This document shows, one piece after another, positions 8,263 through 16,273 of a stretch of 64,000 nucleotides of DNA. Position 1 is the stretch's first letter; the number at the start of each line of letters is the position of its first letter. The position numbers and the translations under genes were made by a program. Where the stretch lies: positions 1 to 64,000 of the forward strand of contig JBOHRN010000009.1 of assembly GCA_050732775.1 (NCBI GenBank). The letters run 5' to 3'. The notes under the pieces were generated by a model. The model saw nothing but the letters and a program-made list of their open reading frames with translations. It did not search any database and had not been told where the DNA came from. The stretch comes from JBOHRN01 sp050732775 (lineage in GTDB: Bacteria > Gemmatimonadota > Gemmatimonadetes > Longimicrobiales > Longimicrobiaceae).

Positions 8263-9648
8263 ATGGAGCATACCGCCGCCGAAGTCTGGAGCCGCATCCT
8301 CGAAGAGGCCCGCCACACTCTCACCGACCAAGCGTACCGAACCTGGTTAGCCCCCACCGAGCCGGTTGCCATCTCCCGCGACCTGCTGGTGATTTCGACC
8401 CCCAACCCCTTCGCCGTGGATTGGGTCGAGGAGAAGTACGCCGAGATGATCTCCGGCATCGGCGAGCGGCTCTTCGGGCGGCGCTTTACCCTCTCGGTCC
8501 AGTACCACGGAAACGGCGCCCTGGCCGAGCTCCCCCCGGTGCGGCTCGCTCCGCCCGAACCGGCGCTGGTTCCCGCAGGGCCTGGCTCCGCGCCGGACGG
8601 GAGCTCCCCCTCTCCTCTCAACCAGCGCTACACCTTCGAGCGCTTCGTGGTCGGAAACAACAACCAACTCGCGGCGGCCGCGGCCCACGCCGTGGCCGAG
8701 GCCCCGGCCCGCATGTACAACCCGCTTTTTATCTACGGGGGGGTTGGCTTGGGCAAGACCCACCTGATGCAGGCGATAGGACAGATAACGTTGGGGCGCG
8801 ACCCCTCCAAGCGGGTGGTCTACCTCTCTTCCGAATGCTTTACCAACGACTTGATCGGCGCCATCCAGGCGGGCACCATGCCCGACTTCCGGCGCCGCTA
8901 CCGGGGTATCGACGTGCTGCTAGTAGACGACATCCAGTTCCTGGCGGGGAAGAAGCAGACCCAGGAAGAGTTTTTCCATACCTTCAACGCTCTGCACGAC
9001 GCCTCCAAGCAGATCGTGCTCACCTCGGACCGGCCCCCTAACGAGATCGGGGCCGAGGACCGGCTCATCTCCCGCTTCGAGTGGGGGCTGGTGACAGACA
9101 TCCAGCCGCCCGACTTCGAGACCCGGGTAGCCATCCTGCGCCGCAAGGTGGAGGAGGACGGGCTCGAGATTACCGCCCAGGAGGAGGTCCTCTCCTACAT
9201 CGCCTGGCACTGTACTTCATCGGTGCGGGAGCTGGAGGGGGCGGTGATCAAGCTCTTGGCCTACTCCTCGTTGCACCGGCGAGAGATTACCCTGGAGCTG
9301 GCCACCGAGTCGCTAGGCCGGGCCACCCCGGGCGGGTTTCCGAACGGGGCAGGCTCCGCCACCCCCGACGAAGTGCGCCGGAGGGTGGCCGAGGCGTGGG
9401 GGGTGACCCCCGAAGCCCTCCAGTCCAAGAAACGGACCAAGGAGCTCACGGTACCCCGCCAAGTAGCCATGTACCTCATCAAAGAGTCGTTCGACCTCTC
9501 GCTGGTCGAAATCGGTAAGCTGTTCGGCGGCCGCGACCACTCCACGGTGATCCACTCGGTGGACAAGATGACCGAGGAGTTGCAGTCCGACCCCGGTCTG
9601 CGCGAAAGGGTAGAAGGACTCCGGAGGCAAACACGGCCCGGAGTTTGA
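8263..9648 (+). CDS. dnaA: Chromosomal replication initiator protein DnaA
   Basis: This 461-aa AAA+ ATPase binds DnaA boxes and opens oriC. Domain I is at the N-terminus and a Pro-rich linker follows near residues 85-120. The Walker A motif is G-G-V-G-L-G-K-T and Walker B is L-L-V-D-D-I-Q-F. The C-terminal DNA-binding domain shows R-Q-V-A-M-Y-L-I and the signature G-G-R-D-H-S-T-V-I-H. It starts at ATG 8263, divergent from rpmH and upstream of the box-rich dnaA-dnaN gap, the standard origin arrangement. Confidence 0.97.
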   Translation: MEHTAAEVWSRILEEARHTLTDQAYRTWLAPTEPVAISRDLLVISTPNPFAVDWVEEKYAEMISGIGERLFGRRFTLSVQYHGNGALAELPPVRLAPPEPALVPAGPGSAPDGSSPSPLNQRYTFERFVVGNNNQLAAAAAHAVAEAPARMYNPLFIYGGVGLGKTHLMQAIGQITLGRDPSKRVVYLSSECFTNDLIGAIQAGTMPDFRRRYRGIDVLLVDDIQFLAGKKQTQEEFFHTFNALHDASKQIVLTSDRPPNEIGAEDRLISRFEWGLVTDIQPPDFETRVAILRRKVEEDGLEITAQEEVLSYIAWHCTSSVRELEGAVIKLLAYSSLHRREITLELATESLGRATPGGFPNGAGSATPDEVRRRVAEAWGVTPEALQSKKRTKELTVPRQVAMYLIKESFDLSLVEIGKLFGGRDHSTVIHSVDKMTEELQSDPGLRERVEGLRRQTRPGV

Positions 9649-9920
9649 AACCCGGTGGATAGAGTGTGGAAAGTCACCGGGAGCGGGTGTGGATAGTTGG
9701 ACAAGCCACTGCGGCGGTGGACGCGGTGGATAAAGTATACTTTCCCCACACCCCTCTCCACACCCGGCCAAGGGCGTAAAAGGCGCTAACTGCCGGGGGT
9801 GGGGAGAGCCGGGAGAGATCCTTCCACACTTCCACACCCTCTACTACTATTGCGGTTAATTTATCTTTCACAGAGATTGTAATAACCGGTGTGGAAATGC
9901 CTCCTCATGACCAATAAGTT
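9649..9920. other. Probable replication origin oriC (dnaA-dnaN gap)
   Basis: The 272-base gap is rich in DnaA-box-like 9-mers in both orientations. Close matches are TGTGGATAG at 9688-9696 and GGTGGATAA at 9725-9733. Weaker ones include TGTGGAAAG at 9665-9673, TTCCCCACA at 9742-9750, CTCTCCACA at 9754-9762 and TGTGGAAAT at 9890-9898. A conspicuously AT-rich stretch at about 9841-9888 could be the unwinding element. Position between dnaA and dnaN, box density and base composition all agree. Confidence 0.78.
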
Positions 9921-11033
9921 ATGAAGCTGACCGTTACCCGAGATAACCTCCAACAAGGACTGGCGGCGGTGGCCGGGAGCGTACCCGTCCGCACCACGCT
10001 GCCGGTCCTCGCCAACCTCCTCTTAGAGGCAGACGAAGGGGGGCTCAAACTGAGTGGTACCGATCTGGACACGGCGGTATCCATCCGGGTGCCGGCCGAG
10101 GTCGAGAAGGGGGGTGCCATAACCGTCCCGGCCCGCAAGCTCCAGGAGATTGCCCGCGAGCTCCCCCCCGACCCCGTCCACCTCACCACCAAAGGCGACG
10201 CCACCACTATCCAGTGTGGCCGCGCCCGCTTCCGGCTCAACGGGCTGCCCAAGGACGAGTTCCCCGGCTTTCCGGTGGTGGACTTCGCGGGGAGCTGGAC
10301 GCTCAAGGGGGAAGAGCTGCGTGAGCTGATCTCGCGGGTGGCGTTTGCGGTTTCCACCGAGGAGACCAGACCCATCTTGAACGGAGTGCTCTGGCACCTC
10401 TCGGACCGAGAGATGAGGATGGTGGCCACTAACGGCCACCGGCTGGCCAAAATGACCCTCCCCCTCAGCAACGGAGGGGGTTCCGAGGCAGCCGACCTGA
10501 TAGTCCATCCGCGTGCTCTGAGGCAGGTAGAAAAGCTGCTCGGGGGCGACGACCGGGTGGAGGTGCGCCACTCCGAGAATCACCTCGGCTTCCGCGGCCA
10601 GGGGGTGGAGATCTACACCCGGCTGATCGAGGGTCCCTACCCCAACTATGAGCAGGTGATACCCAAGGACAACGACAAGGTGGCGATCGCCGACCGGACC
10701 GCCCTGGCCGGGGTGGTCAAGCGGATGTCCATAGTGGCCTCGGACCAGACCCACCGGGTCAAACTCACGCTGGGGGGAGAGGCCCTCAAGTTTACCGTGG
10801 AGACACCCGACCTGGGCGACGCCACCGAGGAGCTTCCGGTGGAGTACCAGGGGGAGCCGCTGGAGATCGGCTTCAACGCCAACTACCTGATCGAGCTGCT
10901 GGGCAACATGCCCGCCGACGAAGTGCGCATGAGCTTCAAAGCGCCGGAGGGGGCGGCTACGATTGAGCCGGTGGGGAACGAGGACACCCCGGACTTTCTA
11001 TGCCTGGTCATGCCGCTGCGGCTCTTGGACTAA
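9921..11033 (+). CDS. dnaN: DNA polymerase III beta sliding clamp
   Basis: This 370-aa protein has the three-fold clamp repeat. It begins with M-K-L-T-V-T-R-D-N-L and ends with the family's hydrophobic tail V-M-P-L-R-L-L. The central S-T-E-E-T-R-P-I-L-N-G and later A-T-N-G-H-R-L motifs are diagnostic. It forms the ring that tethers polymerase III to DNA. It follows the probable oriC directly, and the start has no strong ribosome binding site. A methyltransferase-like membrane gene starts 4 bases after its stop. Confidence 0.97.
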   Translation: MKLTVTRDNLQQGLAAVAGSVPVRTTLPVLANLLLEADEGGLKLSGTDLDTAVSIRVPAEVEKGGAITVPARKLQEIARELPPDPVHLTTKGDATTIQCGRARFRLNGLPKDEFPGFPVVDFAGSWTLKGEELRELISRVAFAVSTEETRPILNGVLWHLSDREMRMVATNGHRLAKMTLPLSNGGGSEAADLIVHPRALRQVEKLLGGDDRVEVRHSENHLGFRGQGVEIYTRLIEGPYPNYEQVIPKDNDKVAIADRTALAGVVKRMSIVASDQTHRVKLTLGGEALKFTVETPDLGDATEELPVEYQGEPLEIGFNANYLIELLGNMPADEVRMSFKAPEGAATIEPVGNEDTPDFLCLVMPLRLLD

Positions 11034-11037
11034 CTCC

Positions 11038-11628
11038 GTGACCGGTTGGATCGGACGCAGGAGGCCGCTGCTGACCGCCGCCGCCGTGGCCGTGGTGGTG
11101 GTCAACGTGGTGTGGGGGGGCGCCCGCCCGGCCGACCTGCTGACCCCCCGGCTCGCGGCGGAGTTCCTAGTACCGTGGCTCCTGTTCTTGGTGGGGGTGG
11201 GGGTACGGGCGTGGGGGGCGGGCAACTTACGCAAGAACCGGGAAATCACCGACAGCGGGGTGTACCGGATGGTAAGGCACCCCCTCTACACCGGGAGCTT
11301 GTGCGTCCTGCTCGGCTTCCTCCTCGCGGCGGGGGACATTTTGCTGGGGCTGGCGCTGTTCGCCGGGGTGTGCCTGGTCTTCTACACGGCTCTCCGGCAA
11401 GAGGAGGGTCGGCTGATGGAAAGGTTCCCCTCCCAAGCCGGGGGGTACTCCGGGCGCCCCCGCCTGGTGCCCGACCTCCGTCGGCTCCCCGAGGCGATTC
11501 GTAGCGACCGCTTTTCGCTGCTGATGGCGTACCGGAACCTGGGGCTCAGGAGTGTGTGGCTGCTGGCGGGTATCCCCCTCTTCTTGGAAGCCCTCGAGTG
11601 GCTGGGCCGGTACCGTGGGGCAGGGTAA
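11038..11628 (+). CDS. Isoprenylcysteine carboxyl methyltransferase (ICMT/PEMT) family membrane protein
   Basis: This 196-aa protein starts at GTG 11038, 4 bases after dnaN. It has several hydrophobic segments, and the typical core G-V-Y-R-M-V-R-H-P-L-Y-T-G (SAM-binding R-H-P-x-Y pattern) lies near residues 75-87, followed by Q-E-E-G-R-L. Family members methylate protein C-termini, phospholipids or other membrane substrates. The bacterial substrate cannot be told here. Tight linkage suggests co-transcription with dnaN, perhaps only by position. Confidence 0.8.
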   Translation: MTGWIGRRRPLLTAAAVAVVVVNVVWGGARPADLLTPRLAAEFLVPWLLFLVGVGVRAWGAGNLRKNREITDSGVYRMVRHPLYTGSLCVLLGFLLAAGDILLGLALFAGVCLVFYTALRQEEGRLMERFPSQAGGYSGRPRLVPDLRRLPEAIRSDRFSLLMAYRNLGLRSVWLLAGIPLFLEALEWLGRYRGAG

Positions 11629-11636
11629 GTGGCGGG

Positions 11637-12686
11637 CTAGCGGCTCTCCCGGGCCACCCTGGGGCCGGCCTTTTCGGCCAGCTCGTCGCGGGTCCGTTCG
11701 GCCTGCTCCAAGATGAAGTTGGCCTGTTCCCGCTTTTCGGCGTACAGCTTTTCGGCGGCGGCTTTCTTTTCGGCGTAGTACCGTTCGGCGGCCAACTTCT
11801 TTTCATCGTAGTACTGCTCGGCGGCTTGCTTCTTTTCCCGGTAGTACACTTCGGCGGCCAGCTTCTTCTCCTCCAGGTACTCGGCCGCCGCGTCTTTCGT
11901 CTGCCCGTAGTACTGGGCGGTGAACTCTTTGACCGAGGCGCTGCGTGCGTACACCACCTCGGCCAGCTTGACCAGCGCTAGTAGCTTGATGTAAACCCAG
12001 CCGATGTCGAACTCCCACCAGCGGGCCTTGAACTTGGCTGAACGCGGGTCTGCGTGATGGTTATTGTGGAGCTCCTCCCCGGCGATGATGAGACCCAGGG
12101 GAACAATGTTACGGCTATGGTCCTTGGTACCGAAGTTCCGGTAGCCGAGGGCGTGGCCGATACCGTTGACAACGTTGCCCAGCACCGGGAACCAGAAGAT
12201 CATCGCCGTCCACACCAGGAACCCCAGCGCCGGCCCGAAGAGGAGTAGGTCGATGGCCAACATGGTCAAGAGCCCCAGCCCGCCGTGTCTGGTGTAGACA
12301 CTGTTCTCCATCCAGTCGTCCGGACACCCCTTGCCGTACTTCTCGAGCAGCTCCCGGTCCTTGATCGCCTTCTGGTAGAAAAACACCCCGCCCAGCACGA
12401 TGGACCAGAACCCCTCCACCGCCGGAGAGTGCGGATCTCCTTCCCGGTCGGAGTAAGCGTGGTGTTTACGGTGAACCGCCACCCACTCGCGGGTGTTGGT
12501 GCCGGTGGTGAGCCAGAGCCAGAAACGCATAAAGTGCGCGGCCACGGGGTGAAACTCCACCCCGCCGTGGGTCTTGCCCCGGTGCAGGTAGAGGGTGATA
12601 CAAACGTTGGAGATGTGGCCGACCGCCAGCACGAAGAGCACCGGCACCCACCACGGGGCCTGGGCCAGGAGTCCGAAATCGATCAT
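11637..12686 (-). CDS. Membrane fatty acid desaturase with an 11-residue-repeat tail
   Basis: The 349-aa protein has the acyl-CoA/acyl-lipid delta-9 desaturase layout. Histidine boxes are H-R-G-K-T-H, H-R-K-H-H and H-N-N-H-H, which bind the di-iron centre, and hydrophobic segments lie between them. It introduces a double bond into fatty acids, adjusting membrane fluidity. After the usual C-terminus, about 80 extra residues (from 270) carry five to six tandem 11-residue repeats of Lys/Glu/Ala/Tyr, annotated separately. Such a tail is not part of the known desaturase core. The gene is convergent with its dnaN-side neighbour with an 8-base gap. Confidence 0.9.
   Translation of the reverse strand: MIDFGLLAQAPWWVPVLFVLAVGHISNVCITLYLHRGKTHGGVEFHPVAAHFMRFWLWLTTGTNTREWVAVHRKHHAYSDREGDPHSPAVEGFWSIVLGGVFFYQKAIKDRELLEKYGKGCPDDWMENSVYTRHGGLGLLTMLAIDLLLFGPALGFLVWTAMIFWFPVLGNVVNGIGHALGYRNFGTKDHSRNIVPLGLIIAGEELHNNHHADPRSAKFKARWWEFDIGWVYIKLLALVKLAEVVYARSASVKEFTAQYYGQTKDAAAEYLEEKKLAAEVYYREKKQAAEQYYDEKKLAAERYYAEKKAAAEKLYAEKREQANFILEQAERTRDELAEKAGPRVARESR
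11715..11879 (-). repeat. Tandem 33-bp coding repeat (11-residue unit) in the desaturase tail
   Basis: Residues 270-324 form five consecutive units of the pattern Y-Y-x-E-K-K-x-A-A-E-x, for example Y-Y-R-E-K-K-Q-A-A-E-Q. A sixth, degenerate unit follows. The 11-residue period is that of hendecad coiled coils and of LEA or apolipoprotein-type amphipathic helices. The DNA repeats are visible but diverged at third positions, so protein-level selection is likely. Confidence 0.85.
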
Positions 12687-12772
12687 CGCAGCGACTCGAG
12701 TTTGAATTTAGCAGCGGGAAGGTGCTTGTACCTCTTTCCCCGGCGGGGGTTCCGGCAGGGAGCCCGCGACCG

Positions 12773-12778
12773 TATAAT
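12773..12778 (+). promoter_or_regulatory. Consensus -10 element before a small membrane protein gene
   Basis: A perfect TATAAT stands 33 bases before the ATG at 12812. The hexamer 17 bases upstream (TTCCGG) is a poor -35. No Shine-Dalgarno sequence is visible in the leader. Confidence 0.4.
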
Positions 12779-12811
12779 ATCCCCGCAACAACACCTTCGC
12801 CAGCACAACCC

Positions 12812-13174
12812 ATGCCCAAACTTACCCTCGCATTCGGCGCGCTACTGATCGTCCTCGGCCTCAGCGCCTACTTCGGCACCGGCGGAGTCAGCGTCACCGC
12901 TCTGATCCCCGCCTTCTTCGGGGCCCTATTCATCCTGCTCGGTTGGCTGGCCACGCGGGAGCGCCTCCGCAAACACGCCATGCACGGAGCCGCTGCCCTC
13001 GCCCTGCTCGGGGTGCTGGGGACGGCCAGGGGGGTACCCGCTGCCCTCGCCCTGCTAGGGGGCGGCACGGTGGAGAGGCCCGGAGCGGCCGTGACCCAGG
13101 CGGTGATGTTCCTCCTTTCCTTGGTATTCCTGCTTCTGTGCGTGCGCTCTTTCGTGGCGGCGCGGCGGGCGTGA
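12812..13174 (+). CDS. Small integral membrane protein of unknown function
   Basis: The 120-aa product starting at ATG 12812 has about four hydrophobic helices (L-T-L-A-F-G-A-L-L-I near the start, V-T-A-L-I-P-A-F-F-G, A-A-L-A-L-L-G-V-L-G, and F-L-L-S-L-V-F-L-L-L near the end). Short loops and an R-E-R-L-R-K-H turn lie between them. No catalytic motif is visible. Upstream in-frame codons cross the promoter region, so the later ATG is preferred. I do not recognise the family beyond a small tetraspan membrane protein. Confidence 0.75.
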   Translation: MPKLTLAFGALLIVLGLSAYFGTGGVSVTALIPAFFGALFILLGWLATRERLRKHAMHGAAALALLGVLGTARGVPAALALLGGGTVERPGAAVTQAVMFLLSLVFLLLCVRSFVAARRA

Positions 13175-13181
13175 GCCGGTA

Positions 13182-13580
13182 TCAGCCGCCCTCCCTTTTT
13201 CGCTCCAGATACTCCTTGAGCCGCTCGTCCTCAGAGATGGCCCTCTCAACCAGCTCCGGAAAGCGGGCGTAGTAGTCGCGGGCCTGGATGAGCTGGGCGC
13301 TGGAGAGCTCCGGAAAGTGCTGGCGGAAGCTCTTGAAGTCTCCGTCCGAAGCCCGCCACGCCGATACCACCTCGGCTACCGCCGGGCCGTCCCCGAGCAC
13401 GGCGCGGCGGCCGGCGGGCCCGGTGCGGAACTCGATAGCGGGAAAGTTCTCGCGCGCCCACCACTCTTCGACCACCCGGCGGAGTCCCTGGGACGGACCT
13501 TCCCCGAATTCGGCCAGGTGAGAACGGAGCTCCTCGTCAAGCCAGCCGGGGAGCCGGACAGTTAGTGGTGTGGGTGACAC
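13182..13580 (-). CDS. RHH/DUF433-like antitoxin-type protein
   Basis: The 132-aa protein has an N-terminal ribbon-helix-helix-like stretch (L-T-V-R-L-P-G-W-L-D-E-E-L). A region resembling DUF433 (VapB45-type) follows: R-A-V-L-G-D-G-P-A-V-A-E-V-V and later F-P-E-L-S-S-A-Q-L. It starts at GTG 13580. A palindromic pair GTATAC-N3-GTATAC sits just upstream and could be its operator. No toxin gene is adjacent: the next genes are a glycosyltransferase and a membrane protein. It may be an orphan antitoxin or a transcriptional regulator. Confidence in the family is moderate. Confidence 0.6.
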   Translation of the reverse strand: MSPTPLTVRLPGWLDEELRSHLAEFGEGPSQGLRRVVEEWWARENFPAIEFRTGPAGRRAVLGDGPAVAEVVSAWRASDGDFKSFRQHFPELSSAQLIQARDYYARFPELVERAISEDERLKEYLERKREGG

Positions 13581-13602
13581 GGGCGCCCCTGGTACGGTTA
13601 GC

Positions 13603-13617
13603 GTATACTTGGTATAC
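13603..13617. promoter_or_regulatory. Palindromic operator-like site GTATAC-N3-GTATAC
   Basis: Two identical self-complementary hexamers GTATAC (13603-13608 and 13612-13617) are separated by TTG. The site ends 23 bases before the GTG of the RHH-type gene. Closely spaced short palindromes bound by RHH dimers are typical of autoregulated antitoxin promoters; use here is inferred. Confidence 0.45.
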
Positions 13618-13676
13618 AGTAGCTGTTCTTCTCCTCTGGGACAAGGGTGGCGGCCGGGAGCGCACCGTGACCAAGG

Positions 13677-15143
13677 CTAGCGCACCAGTTCGGCCAGCAT
13701 CTCCAGCCAGCGGCGCAGCTGGTTAAAGATCAAGAACTCTTGGTGCACGCGGTGCTGGGCCGTCCGGCCCAGGTCGCGGCGCGCGTACTGGTCGGCCAGG
13801 AGTTCGTCGAGCACGCCCGCCACCTGGCCGGCGTCTTCCGCGTCTTCCACCAAGCGCCCCTCCACCCCCTCGCGGATCTGCTGGCGGATGCCGCACGCCC
13901 GCGTCCCCATCACCGCCACGTGCTTCCACATCGCCTCGGTCACAGTGAGCCCGAACCCTTCTTGCAACGAGTTCTGGGCCACCACCGTGGAGCAGCGCTG
14001 GAGAGCGTTTACCATCAGGGCGTTGTACTTGCGCGACCCCATCGGCAGCGTGAGCAAGACCACGTCGCGCTGGAGCTCTGGCGAGAGTCCGGCGTAGGCG
14101 CGCTCCAGCTCTGCCAGAACCTCTCGCGACTCGGGGTCGTCTTGGACGGAGGCGGGGTCGGGTCCGGCCAGCACCAGCCGCGCCTTTTCAACCATCCACC
14201 CGTGTCGTTCGCTACGGCCGTTGCCCCGGGAGCGGTCGGTCTTGAGGCGCGCGAACCCCTCCAGCAATGGCGTCCACCCCTTGAGCCGGTCCCAACGGGA
14301 GATCTGGGTGACGACGGGGTGGAAGAGCAGCCCGATGTCCTCGGGCTCCGTGGCGGGTTTGTACGAGCCGCCGGGCTGGAGGCGCAGGGCGGGTTCGGGC
14401 CAGGGCGGCGCGAGCACCGGACCGGCGGCGCGCATCAGCGAAGAGTCCACCAGGATGCCCACCAGCTTGTGGATGGAGAGGGAGCGGTTCTTGTGGGAGA
14501 GGGGGTCGATGGCCGGGTGGATCACCGAGGCGTTTCCGGCCAGGTAGCCGGGGATGTACTCGGGAGCCGAGAAGGCGGTATGCCGGTAGCCCTCGGTGTA
14601 GGACCGCAGGAAGTTCCACGCCGCGCCCGTCTCGGGGGTGCGCAGGTCGAGGCCGATGTGGCACCTCCACAGCGCCCGAGCGCCGGTCTCCTGCTGCAAC
14701 AGGTGCCCCGTTCCCAGCGGCTGGGGGTCGTGGACGGCGAGCACGTCGTCTGCTCCGATCCACCTCCTCATGGCGTCGGCGTTCGCCCGGCTCACCCGCT
14801 CGTAGAGGGCCCGGTCCTTCTCCGTGAGGAGTGGGTCTCCCTCCCCGTGGATAAGGTTGTGGATCCGTTTGGTGAGGGTAAAGAAGGCGGGATCGTCCGC
14901 GCCGATCACCGCCCACTCGATCTTCACCCCCAGCTCGCCCAAGAGTGACACCAGGGTGGGTAGCATCTCGGCCACGCCCCCGCCCTCGGCGGTCGAGTTG
15001 ATCATCCAGACGGTGCGCCCCCGGAGCTCCGGGGCTAGCTGATCGGCCACCGCGCGGAGCTCGTGGACCGCCGGCGAAAGGTGGGCCACCTCGGCGTAGT
15101 CGGCCAGGGAAAGGTGGTGTTGCGGGTGGATGACGCGGGCCAT
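13677..15143 (-). CDS. treT: TreT-like trehalose synthase, GT4 family
   Basis: At 488 aa this matches trehalose glycosyltransferring synthases, which join NDP-glucose and glucose. The N-terminal domain has W-M-I-N-S-T-A-E-G-G-G-V-A-E, the G-G-G-V loop of GT-B fold sugar transferases. The C-terminal donor-binding half has Q-I-S-R-W-D-R-L-K-G and the E-x7-E-like stretch N-S-L-Q-E-G-F-G-L-T-V-T-E-A. The product would be a compatible solute or storage sugar. It follows tyrA by 33 bases in the same direction and may be read from the aromatic operon promoter. Other GT4 trehalose-related functions are possible. Confidence 0.8.
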   Translation of the reverse strand: MARVIHPQHHLSLADYAEVAHLSPAVHELRAVADQLAPELRGRTVWMINSTAEGGGVAEMLPTLVSLLGELGVKIEWAVIGADDPAFFTLTKRIHNLIHGEGDPLLTEKDRALYERVSRANADAMRRWIGADDVLAVHDPQPLGTGHLLQQETGARALWRCHIGLDLRTPETGAAWNFLRSYTEGYRHTAFSAPEYIPGYLAGNASVIHPAIDPLSHKNRSLSIHKLVGILVDSSLMRAAGPVLAPPWPEPALRLQPGGSYKPATEPEDIGLLFHPVVTQISRWDRLKGWTPLLEGFARLKTDRSRGNGRSERHGWMVEKARLVLAGPDPASVQDDPESREVLAELERAYAGLSPELQRDVVLLTLPMGSRKYNALMVNALQRCSTVVAQNSLQEGFGLTVTEAMWKHVAVMGTRACGIRQQIREGVEGRLVEDAEDAGQVAGVLDELLADQYARRDLGRTAQHRVHQEFLIFNQLRRWLEMLAELVR

Positions 15144-15176
15144 GGCGGCCCCCGCCGCAACATCGGTGCTAACCGC

Positions 15177-16007
15177 TCAGCCCTTCCAAGCGCTGGCTTG
15201 CCCGAAAAGGCGGCGGACGGCTGGCTGGTCTCCCTCGGCCAGGGCTTGGCGCACGGCGCGGAGGCGCTCCTCCACCAGGCGGAGAGCTGGCTCCAGGTGG
15301 TCGGCGTTGTCCAGGCAGATCTGGCTCCACAGCTCTCGGTCGCTCGCCGCCAACCGGGTCACACTCCGCCCGCCGGGGCCTAGCTCCCTGGGCGCGACCC
15401 CGGCTTCGGCCAGCACACTCCCGAGCAGCGAGGAGATGAGCTGGGGGAGGTGGCTACTCCACGCCAGCCGGAGGTCGTGGTCGTCGGGTTCCAGCTCCAG
15501 CGGCGTGGCGCCGAGCCCAGACCAGAAGCCGCGCGCCGCCCTCAGCGCGGCGGGGGTGGCCGAGGGGGCGGGGCACAGGTAGACACGCGCGTTCAGCAAG
15601 AGCCCCTCGCGGGACGCCGCGAATCCGGCGCGGTGGTCGCCGGCCAGGGGGTGGGCGCCCACGAAGCGGGCACCCAAGCCGGCGGCTTCGGCCGCGGCTA
15701 CGGCGGACCTCTTGGTGCTTCCAGTATCGGTGACCAGCAGGGCCGACTGTAAGCGGGGAGCGAGTGCGCGGAGGAGCTCGGCCGCCGTCTTCACCGGCAC
15801 CGCCAGTATCACCACATCCGCTTCTTCGACCCCGGCGAAGCCGGGGCCGAGAAGTGCGTGGACGGCCCCGGCTTCCTGTGCCTGGCGCAGGCTAGCGGGG
15901 TTGCTGTCGTGACCGAGAACACGTACGCCTTGTCTCGCCAGGTCGCGGGCCACGGAGCCGCCGACCAGCCCCAACCCGATCACCGCGGCGGTAGAAAGCT
16001 CGTTCAT
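15177..16007 (-). CDS. tyrA: Prephenate dehydrogenase
   Basis: The 276-aa protein starts with a Rossmann motif G-L-G-L-V-G-G-S near residue 11 and has the substrate motif G-A-H-P-L-A-G-D-H-R-A-G-F, diagnostic for prephenate dehydrogenase. It converts prephenate to 4-hydroxyphenylpyruvate in tyrosine synthesis, using NAD(P)+. There is no fused mutase or ACT domain; chorismate mutase is a separate gene overlapping it by 4 bases. It is the third gene of the aroF operon, which is controlled by the Tyr/Phe leader upstream. Confidence 0.92.
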   Translation of the reverse strand: MNELSTAAVIGLGLVGGSVARDLARQGVRVLGHDSNPASLRQAQEAGAVHALLGPGFAGVEEADVVILAVPVKTAAELLRALAPRLQSALLVTDTGSTKRSAVAAAEAAGLGARFVGAHPLAGDHRAGFAASREGLLLNARVYLCPAPSATPAALRAARGFWSGLGATPLELEPDDHDLRLAWSSHLPQLISSLLGSVLAEAGVAPRELGPGGRSVTRLAASDRELWSQICLDNADHLEPALRLVEERLRAVRQALAEGDQPAVRRLFGQASAWKG

Positions 16008-16273
16008 CGCCCCGACTGGTCACGGCGCGAGAGTCCGATGACGCGCCAGAAGAGCTCCCGCACCTCTTCCGCGTCGAGCCCCGCCCGCCGCGCCAACTCC
16101 CCGGCGCGGCGGACCACCTCGGCTTCCCGTTTGGGGTCCAGGGTGGGGAGCTCGAGCCGCCTCTTCTCCTCCCCGGCCGCCCGTGCCAGCTCCACCCGCC
16201 GGGAGACGAGCCGGACCAGAGAGCCGTCGATCCGTTCTATCTCTTGCCGCAGCGCTTCCAAGCGGGCGCTCAC
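16004..16273 (-). CDS. Chorismate mutase (AroQ type), monofunctional
   Basis: The 89-aa all-helical protein has the AroQ layout: L-R-Q-E-I-E-R-I-D near the start, then L-V-S-R-R-V-E-L-A and K-R-R-L-E, with the Arg, Lys and Glu residues that line the active site. It converts chorismate to prephenate, feeding tyrA directly downstream. Both ends overlap neighbours by 4 bases, indicating coupled translation in aroF-mutase-tyrA. Its short length fits a free-standing domain. Confidence 0.9.
   Translation of the reverse strand: MSARLEALRQEIERIDGSLVRLVSRRVELARAAGEEKRRLELPTLDPKREAEVVRRAGELARRAGLDAEEVRELFWRVIGLSRRDQSGR

Noticed and set aside
13581..13676. A toxin gene partner for the RHH/DUF433-like protein
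   Set aside because: The gap holds only the operator-like site and the other side is a four-helix membrane protein without toxin motifs.
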